10,844 bases of DNA, taken from contig JAMDDG010000157.1 of assembly GCA_023488865.1 (NCBI GenBank), forward strand, positions 1-10,844. Direction: 5' to 3'. Source of the stretch: Bacteroidota bacterium (GTDB lineage Bacteria; Bacteroidota; Bacteroidia; Bacteroidales; Prolixibacteraceae). The notes beneath the pieces were generated by a model. That model searched no databases, was not told the origin of the DNA, and saw only the letters and a program-made list of their open reading frames with translations. Positions 6,782 to 10,844 of the stretch are shown here, one piece after another. The position numbers and the translations under genes were made by a program. Position 1 is the stretch's first letter. The number at the start of each line of letters is the position of its first letter.

Positions 6782-6812
6782 TTTGCAGAAAGGCAGGAAA
6801 TTGCCATATTTG
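6782..6812 (+). promoter_or_regulatory. Putative Bacteroidota promoter for the antitoxin-toxin pair
   Basis: TTTG (6782-6785), a 19-bp spacer, and CATATTTG (6805-6812), one mismatch from TAnnTTTG. A start of transcription near 6819 would leave a leader of about 10 nt before the ATG at 6829. The promoter overlaps the open frame upstream of the DUF2442 remnant on the other strand, so it may have been brought in with the junction. Confidence 0.45.
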
Positions 6813-6828
6813 ATAAAACTTTATACCG

Positions 6829-7071
6829 ATGGGCACAACAGACATATTAAGGAATGATATCATCGACAAACTTTTGACAATTTCTAATAAGGATTATCTC
6901 TCAGCGCTTTATCAATTGGTTAATTCCAGTTCGGTTGATCAGGACACTGTGCAATTAACCGAGGAACAAGTTTTAATGCTCCAATTAAGTGACAACGACA
7001 TTAAAAACGGAAAGTTAATTTCTCAGGACCAATTAGATAAAGACGATTTGCAATGGCTAAAAGGACTGTAG
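6829..7071 (+). CDS. Antitoxin-like small protein of a RelE/ParE-type module, 80 aa
   Basis: The product has a helical N-terminal half (DILRNDIIDKLLTISNKDYL) and a C-terminal tail, QLSDNDIKNGKLISQDQLD ending DDLQWLKGL. This tail, with its x-D-I-x-x-G-x-L-I-S-x-x-x-L-D pattern, is common in small Bacteroidota antitoxins encoded just before RelE/ParE toxins. Here the next gene is indeed a RelE/ParE-like fragment that starts at 7053, inside the last codons of this gene. Antitoxins of this kind bind the toxin through the tail and often repress their own promoter through the N-terminal part; neither is shown here. The gene is intact with a close promoter (6782-6812). With its toxin truncated it may be a leftover or may protect against a related toxin elsewhere. 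Confidence 0.65.
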   Translation: MGTTDILRNDIIDKLLTISNKDYLSALYQLVNSSSVDQDTVQLTEEQVLMLQLSDNDIKNGKLISQDQLDKDDLQWLKGL

Positions 7072-7169
7072 TTTGGACTGAAACAGCCGCCAGACAAAGA
7101 ACAGCATTCTGGGATAATCGGCAAGATCCCAAAACCCTTTTAGAAATAGTCGAACAACATCGGGAATAA
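7053..7169 (+). pseudogene. Truncated RelE/ParE-family toxin, 38 codons
   Basis: ATG 7053 overlaps the end of the antitoxin-like gene by 19 bp, a typical toxin arrangement. The product begins MAKRTVVWTETAARQRTAFW and continues DNRQDPKTLLEIVEQHRE before a TAA at 7167-7169. The start matches RelE/ParE toxins (M-A-K-R-x-V-W-T-x-T-A, then a helix with W-x-x-R). Family members run about 95-100 residues, so roughly 60 residues are missing, including the later strands that carry the active or gyrase-binding surface. The reading frame ends exactly where the 72-bp DUF2442 repeat begins, so truncation by recombination is the likely cause. It is presumed inactive. Confidence 0.65.
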
Positions 7170-7170
7170 A

Positions 7171-7392
7171 TCAGCTGTAATAGAGTGTGTCCGCACTCAA
7201 TTCCTGATCGTTTGGCCAGGCGATAAAATAGCCGTTATTTTTCACCTGTTGAAAATAGCCCGGGTCTTTGAGTTGTGAAAATATACCCTTATTAAAGTAC
7301 TTCTTGAGATCGACCAATTTTGTCTTACCATCTGAAAACTCAATAAAAAGGCTGTTTTCACCAGCAATCTGTATGTTTTTAATTGTGTTCAT
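7171..7392 (-). CDS. DUF2442 domain protein, 73 aa
   Basis: The product starts MNTIKNIQIAGENSLFIEFS, continues DGKTKLVDLKKYF and ends F-I-A-W-P-N-D-x-E-L-S-A-D-T-L-Y-Y-S. The L-x-F-x-D-G block near the start and the W-P-N-x-x-x-x-x-x-D-T-L-Y ending are the hallmarks of DUF2442. The function is unknown; it is often encoded directly beside DUF4160, and the pair is suspected to be a toxin-antitoxin-like module. Its ATG shares one base with the TAA of the DUF4160 gene (TAATG), so translation is likely coupled. Its last 72 bp are duplicated at 6668-6739. It converges on the truncated toxin with a 1-bp gap. Confidence 0.85.
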   Translation of the reverse strand: MNTIKNIQIAGENSLFIEFSDGKTKLVDLKKYFNKGIFSQLKDPGYFQQVKNNGYFIAWPNDQELSADTLYYS

Positions 7393-7661
7393 TATTTCAG
7401 TGGTTTAATTTTAAATGTTTCCTTTCCTTCGGTTGCTAATTTCCAGTCAGCCATTAATTCATCCCGATGAATTTCTATCCAGGCCTGAACTATCCGTAAT
7501 TTTTTAGAAGGTATCTCTCCTGTCAATTTTTCTGCGGTTTCAATATCAATTACTGCCACTTCTCCCTGATATTCCACATGGATATGTGGCAAACTGAGCC
7601 TTTTATCATCGAAATGGAACATACGGACGATAATACCATAAAACATTGATATGACAGGCAT
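7392..7661 (-). CDS. DUF4160 domain protein, 89 aa
   Basis: The protein reads MPVISMFYGIIVRMFHFDDK, then LPHIHVEYQGEVAVIDIE and later KLRIVQAWIEIHRDELMADW. The M-P-x-I-S-x-F-x-G-I start, the P-H-I-H-V-E-Y segment and the W-x-x-x-H-R-D-E-L ending are typical of DUF4160. I chose the start at 7661 rather than an in-frame ATG ten codons earlier (7691). Family members begin MPxIS, and a perfect -7 promoter element (TAAATTTG) lies just before 7661, which would leave the upstream ATG untranscribed. Function is unknown; with the coupled DUF2442 gene it forms a two-gene unit that may act as a toxin-antitoxin pair, by context only. Confidence 0.85.
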   Translation of the reverse strand: MPVISMFYGIIVRMFHFDDKRLSLPHIHVEYQGEVAVIDIETAEKLTGEIPSKKLRIVQAWIEIHRDELMADWKLATEGKETFKIKPLK

Positions 7662-7669
7662 TTTTTTTA

Positions 7670-7701
7670 CAAATTTAGAAAATAATCCCACCGTTTACAA
7701 T
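7670..7701 (-). promoter_or_regulatory. Putative promoter for DUF4160-DUF2442, near-leaderless transcript
   Basis: On the minus strand ATTG (7701-7698), a 20-bp spacer and a perfect TAAATTTG (7677-7670) stand only 8 bp before the chosen ATG at 7661. Transcription would start within a few bases of the start codon, giving a leaderless or almost leaderless mRNA. This supports the shorter DUF4160 start. Confidence 0.45.
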
Positions 7702-8022
7702 AGTTTCCTTCAGCGTTTTTTTGTATTGCCCTGCTCCTCAGGATATGTCTAAAAGTTGGCAATAGCCGGTGCCGATTTGCAAGTGTCTGCCAATTGTGTC
7801 AATTTTTAATTTAAAAATTGAAAGGATATTCCATTGTACTTAAAATACAAAGTTATTAACTGATGAATATGTGAATGATGTAAATCTTTTCAGAAATTGT
7901 GTAACGATTCTGCTATGGCAGGCTGATACTTTTACACTGTAATGAATCTCACCGGTAAGTCCAGTCATGATTGCAATTTGTCCGTTCAAATTTTGAAAAG
8001 ATCAAATTATTTAATTCAAATT
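7702..8022. other. AT-rich intergenic region with a 21-bp palindrome
   Basis: No gene is seen in this stretch between divergent units. CAATTTTTAA-T-TTAAAAATTG (7800-7820) is a perfect palindrome with 10-nt arms and could be a regulator site or only AT-rich DNA. TTGGCA (7755-7760) and TGCCAA (7788-7793) form a wider inverted repeat before it. I found no convincing TTTG/TAnnTTTG pair for the plus-strand envelope gene. Confidence 0.4.
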
Positions 8023-8203
8023 AAGATGAAACGAGCCATCACAAATTATTTGGCCTACAAGAGAATGTTTATTGGCGAGTTCCATCTGTCCACTGAAAAC
8101 AAAATTATTAAAAGATGAAATGAGCCATGGAAAATTTTTTTGCACACAGGAGAATGATTATCGGCGAGTTCCATATGGCAATTAAAAAACAAATTATAAA
8201 CAT
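8023..8203 (+). repeat. Two tandem copies of an 89-bp leader segment before the DUF6600-like gene
   Basis: Copy 1 begins at 8023 (AAGATGAAACGAGCC) and copy 2 at 8112 (AAGATGAAATGAGCC). They align without gaps over about 90 positions at roughly 78% identity. The best-kept part is GAGAATG, then TTAT, then GGCGAGTTCCAT (8066-8090 region and 8155-8180 region). ATGAAA recurs at 8026, 8115 and 8204, exactly 89 bp apart, and the third is the start codon of the downstream gene. The simplest reading is a tandem duplication of the gene's 5' leader together with its start codon. In copy 2, GCCATGGAA and TTCCATATGGC can pair to close the unit. It may be an RNA or DNA regulatory element; small frames of 30 and 26 codons inside it are discussed separately. 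Confidence 0.75.
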
Positions 8204-9481
8204 ATGAAACTAAAAATTAAGCAATTAGCCATAGTGCTTGCATTGAGCATAGCTGCATTGATCTTTCCAAAATCAATCTCAGCGCAACAGAATAATGTCA
8301 ATTTTCAGATCTTCTATGATGAGCTAAGCCCTTATGGAGATTGGGTTGACTATCAAAATTACGGCTATGTATGGGTCCCTAATGTTGGACCTGACTTTGT
8401 TCCTTATTCAACGGCAGGTTATTGGACACTTACCAACTATGGTTGGACGTGGGTGTCGGATTACGAATGGGGATGGGCCCCTTTCCATTATGGCCGCTGG
8501 AGTTATGATAATTATTATGGATGGCTCTGGGTACCTGATAATGAATGGGGCCCTTCCTGGGTGAACTGGCGCAGGGCCAATGGATATTACGGCTGGTCGC
8601 CGATGGAACCCGGTTTTAGTATCAGTCTTAGTTTTAACAGGCCATACAATAGATACAACGACCATTGGATGTTTGTGAGAGATAGGGATTTCGAGAGACG
8701 CGACCTCAACAGCTATTTTGTGGATCGGTCTGTCAATGCCATGATTATTAGAAACTCTACAGTTATCAATACCGTCTATATTGATAATAGCAGGCATACT
8801 ACTTATGTTACCGGACCTGCAAGAGATGATGTACAAAGAGTTACAGGCCGAAGGATTAGTCCGGTTGCTATCCGTGAAAATAGCCGGCCAGGTCAGGAGA
8901 TGGATAATGGTCAGTTAAGATTGTATAGGCCGCAGGTAGTGAAAAACGTTGGGTCTGGCAACAAACCTGCTCCCAGAAGAATCGAAAATCTGGAAAATGT
9001 AAAACGACCCTCCGAAAGAAAAGTCCAATCTCAACAGCAGAATAATACAAGGCAGCTGAACATCAACAGGAACCAGCCAATCCAACAGCCACAGCAGACA
9101 GCCCCGGCAGGCAACAAGGAGAGGCAACAACAGCAGCAACAACAGAATGATTCAAGGCAGCAGAATATCAATAAGGCGAAACAGCAACAGCAGCAACAAC
9201 AGAATGATACAAGGCAGCAGAATATCAATAAAGAGAGACAGTTGCAACAACAGCAGCAACAACAGAATGATACGAGGCAGCAAAATATCAACAGGGAGAG
9301 GCAGCAACAACAGCAACAACAACAAAATAATAATACAAGACAGCAGAACATCAACAAGGCACAACCTGCACAACAGCCACAGAAAGCTGCCCCTGCTGGT
9401 AGCAACCAAAGGCAACAACCGGCTAAAGTAAAATCTCAGAAGCAAATAACGAGAGAACAACTCAGAAAACGCCAACCATAA
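8204..9481 (+). CDS. Secreted W/Y/G-rich protein of the DUF6600/YXWGXW type with a Gln-rich tail, 425 aa
   Basis: Residues 1-27 form a signal peptide (KLKIK, a hydrophobic core ALSIAALIF, then SISA before QQ), so the protein is exported. Residues 36-135 hold repeated aromatic segments such as YGYVWVP, YGWTWVSDYEWGWAPFHYGR and YYGWLWVPDNEWGPSWVNW. This matches DUF6600 (YXWGXW-repeat) proteins, whose function is unknown; an envelope or surface role is likely. Residues 140-270 are less distinctive. Residues 274-410 are a low-complexity tract of Q runs separated by QNDTRQQNIN(K/R)ERQ units, ending in a basic tail (KSQKQITREQLRKRQP). No lipoprotein cysteine or membrane anchor is seen. The ATG at 8204 is fixed by the signal peptide; it overlaps a TGA from the repeat unit (ATGA). 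The next gene is an L,D-transpeptidase, which fits a cell-wall context. Confidence 0.85.
   Translation: MKLKIKQLAIVLALSIAALIFPKSISAQQNNVNFQIFYDELSPYGDWVDYQNYGYVWVPNVGPDFVPYSTAGYWTLTNYGWTWVSDYEWGWAPFHYGRWSYDNYYGWLWVPDNEWGPSWVNWRRANGYYGWSPMEPGFSISLSFNRPYNRYNDHWMFVRDRDFERRDLNSYFVDRSVNAMIIRNSTVINTVYIDNSRHTTYVTGPARDDVQRVTGRRISPVAIRENSRPGQEMDNGQLRLYRPQVVKNVGSGNKPAPRRIENLENVKRPSERKVQSQQQNNTRQLNINRNQPIQQPQQTAPAGNKERQQQQQQQNDSRQQNINKAKQQQQQQQNDTRQQNINKERQLQQQQQQQNDTRQQNINRERQQQQQQQQNNNTRQQNINKAQPAQQPQKAAPAGSNQRQQPAKVKSQKQITREQLRKRQP
9023..9433 (+). repeat. CAG/CAA-rich repeat tract coding for Gln/Asn units
   Basis: The tract codes for poly-Q runs separated by a repeated block: QNDSRQQNINKAKQ, QNDTRQQNINKERQ, QNDTRQQNINRERQ and QNNNTRQQNINKAQ. 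The outermost blocks carry a second motif, QP(I/A)QQPQ-x-A-P-A-G, once near 291 and once near 387 of the protein, framing the inner array symmetrically. Codons mix CAA and CAG. Unit number is likely to vary between strains through slippage. Confidence 0.8.
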
Positions 9482-9522
9482 AAGGATAAAAGCAGAATGA
9501 TTAATATTTTTAGTTCAACTTT

Positions 9523-10809
9523 ATGTTATACTTTGCCGGAAAAATAGTTGCCGTTATCAAATGGTGTTTACTTACTTTGCTTGTAATTGTTTGTCTCGTT
9601 TTTACTGGTTTTTCGCAACAAACAGTGGTACAGGAAGAGGCCATCGTACAAAGATTTTATCTCCAAACCCATCAACAACTTTTTTGGTTTTCATCCGATG
9701 AAAACTTAAAAAAAGCAACAGAATGGCTCCTGATGATTGAGTCGGCTGATCATTTAGGCATTGTTTCGAGTAAACTTCAGTCCGATCAGATCAGGTTGGC
9801 CTTACTGAGCAACAATACGTTGGACTCTGTATATAAAGAGCAAAGAGACAGGCAAATAACAGGCTTGGTTTTAAATTTCATCAAAGAACTTCAGGAAGGT
9901 AATATCAAATTTGATTATGATGAGGTCAATGTCTCGCGGGATTCTTTGTATATTAATCAGTTGCTTAATTCAACCCCTACGGAATTGGTTTCACAAACAG
10001 TTTTACGTCTCGAAAGCCGGGACCACGATTTTCTGGTTTTGAAAAAATTTCTGAATGATTCCATCACAGCGAAGGACTCAATAAAGTATAAAAAAATAGC
10101 CCTTGCCATGAATTACAGGAGGTATTTCGCGGTTAATCACCCATCGGAATACATTGTTGTAAATATTCCGGCAACCGGGGCAAACTATTATAGAAATAAT
10201 TTTCTTAAGCTTAAAATGCGTACCGTGGTAGGCAAGAAAGATAGCCCCACTCCTACTATTGCCTCTTATGTTACAAATATTGTAACTTTTCCTCACTGGA
10301 ATGTTCCCCATTCAATTGCTGTAAAGGAACTTTTACCCAAAGTACAGAAGAATGAGAATTACTTAGAACAGAATAATTATGATGTAGTTAATGCCAAAGG
10401 GAAAGTTATTGATGACTCCGAACTGAAATGGAAAAGCTACGATGAAAACAACTTCCCCTATTTTTTCCGTCAAGCTACGGGATCACGCAATTCTTTAGGC
10501 CTGTTAAAATTTAATTTACAAAATCCATTCAGTATATTTTTGCATTCTACAAGCTGGCAGGGTGCTTTCTCCAAAGATTTCCGTTTTTTAAGCCATGGGT
10601 GCATCAGGTTGGAAAAACCATTTGAACTTGCCAAATTACTAATCCCAGACAGGATTGATATCAAAGAATTAAAGAGAGGAAAGAAAAACACCGAATCGAA
10701 AACGATAAAATTACCGCTAAAAATACCGGTCTTTATTATTTATAACCCTGTGATTGTTGTTGGCGACAAAGTGACTTTTTTACCGGATGTTTACGGACTA
10801 ATTAAGTAA
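9523..10809 (+). CDS. L,D-transpeptidase (YkuD domain, YcbB type), 428 aa
   Basis: The enzyme cross-links peptidoglycan stems or attaches proteins to them in the periplasm, using a catalytic cysteine. The signature is clear: F-L-H-S-T-S (H341), then SHGCIRLEKP with S357, H358, G359, C360 (nucleophile) and R362. Before it, RQATGSRNSLGLLKF (316-330) matches the R-Q-x-x-G-x-x-N-x-L-G-x-x-K-F motif of YcbB/LdtD enzymes. Residues 8-31 are a signal peptide or N-terminal anchor (VIKWCLLTLLVIVCLVFTGF). The N-terminal scaffold (about 40-200) resembles that of YcbB, but no separate peptidoglycan-binding domain is evident, and the protein is shorter than E. coli LdtD (about 615 aa). It starts 41 bp after the DUF6600-like gene on the same strand, so co-transcription is plausible. 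The ATG at 9523 gives a sound signal sequence. It appears complete. Confidence 0.9.
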   Translation: MLYFAGKIVAVIKWCLLTLLVIVCLVFTGFSQQTVVQEEAIVQRFYLQTHQQLFWFSSDENLKKATEWLLMIESADHLGIVSSKLQSDQIRLALLSNNTLDSVYKEQRDRQITGLVLNFIKELQEGNIKFDYDEVNVSRDSLYINQLLNSTPTELVSQTVLRLESRDHDFLVLKKFLNDSITAKDSIKYKKIALAMNYRRYFAVNHPSEYIVVNIPATGANYYRNNFLKLKMRTVVGKKDSPTPTIASYVTNIVTFPHWNVPHSIAVKELLPKVQKNENYLEQNNYDVVNAKGKVIDDSELKWKSYDENNFPYFFRQATGSRNSLGLLKFNLQNPFSIFLHSTSWQGAFSKDFRFLSHGCIRLEKPFELAKLLIPDRIDIKELKRGKKNTESKTIKLPLKIPVFIIYNPVIVVGDKVTFLPDVYGLIK

Positions 10810-10844
10810 GGAAGAACTGTGAATATAATTGTTATCAGGATTAT

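Larger units (their letters stand above)
6668..7242. repeat. Pair of 72-bp direct repeats flanking the antitoxin/toxin fragment
   Basis: Copy 1 is 6668-6739 and copy 2 is 7171-7242, same orientation, 69 of 72 identical. Copy 2 is the 3' end of the live DUF2442 gene. Between them lie the antitoxin-like gene and the truncated toxin, whose stop codon abuts copy 2. Recombination between the copies would remove the roughly 500 bp between. Confidence 0.85.

Noticed and set aside
8023..8203. CRISPR-like or tandem array.
   Set aside because: Only two units, no spacers, and the units run directly into each other and into a start codon.
8408..8836. 142-codon minus-strand frame within the DUF6600-like gene.
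   Set aside because: It is wholly antisense to a gene with a clear signal peptide and family pattern; its Ile/Pro-rich product looks like a composition effect.
9031..9475. Long minus-strand frames rich in Cys and Leu opposite the DUF6600-like gene.
   Set aside because: They are the reverse reading of CAG/CAA repeats and so carry poly-C or poly-L; an artefact of the Gln tract.

Overview
The window looks like an accessory, repeat-rich stretch of a Bacteroidota chromosome, perhaps from the Saprospirae/Chitinophaga/Sphingobacteria side. The evidence is AT-rich DNA, weak or absent Shine-Dalgarno sequences, several promoters fitting the Bacteroidota pattern (TTTG, about 19-20 bp, TAnnTTTG), an IS66-type transposase tail, a DUF6600/YXWGXW-like secreted protein, and paired DUF4160/DUF2442 genes. 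This placement is inferred from family and promoter style; no rRNA or marker gene is present.

Layout. 1-211: the 3' end of an IS66-family element. 212-849: mostly non-coding, with one small hypothetical gene (480-686, +). 850-1809 (-): an orphan protein with a PD-(D/E)XK nuclease signature. 2097-2178: a compact DNA/RNA element of two related hairpins inside a 7-bp closing stem, probably a dispersed REP-like repeat. 2274-2329: a perfect 56-bp palindrome that contains the stop codon of the next gene. 2321-5399 (-): a three-cistron unit read from a promoter near 5425-5456. Its order is a large TPR-repeat protein, then a 40-codon remnant of a DUF2971 gene joined by an ATGA overlap, then a pentapeptide-repeat protein. 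5694-6554 (+): a BRO-N/DinD-like protein.

6555-7701 is a patchwork of toxin-antitoxin-like debris. It holds an intact small antitoxin-like gene (6829-7071), a RelE/ParE-type toxin cut to 38 residues that overlaps it (7053-7169), and an intact DUF4160-DUF2442 pair on the minus strand (7661 to 7171). A 72-bp copy of the DUF2442 3' end (6668-6739) repeats in direct orientation, so the antitoxin and toxin fragment lie between two near-identical repeats. This looks like the result of recombination.

8023-10809 is an envelope region. An 89-bp leader segment is tandemly duplicated, so ATGAAA occurs at 8026, 8115 and 8204, exactly 89 bp apart, and the last is the start codon of the secreted W/Y/G-rich DUF6600-like gene (8204-9481). 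That protein ends in a Gln/Asn repeat tract. It is followed after 41 bp by an L,D-transpeptidase of the YcbB type (9523-10809), probably co-transcribed. The most interesting items are the in-phase tandem leader, the truncated DUF2971 gene translationally coupled to the TPR gene, the palindrome and REP-like element, and the repeat-flanked toxin-antitoxin scar. I see no complete new system that I can name with confidence.
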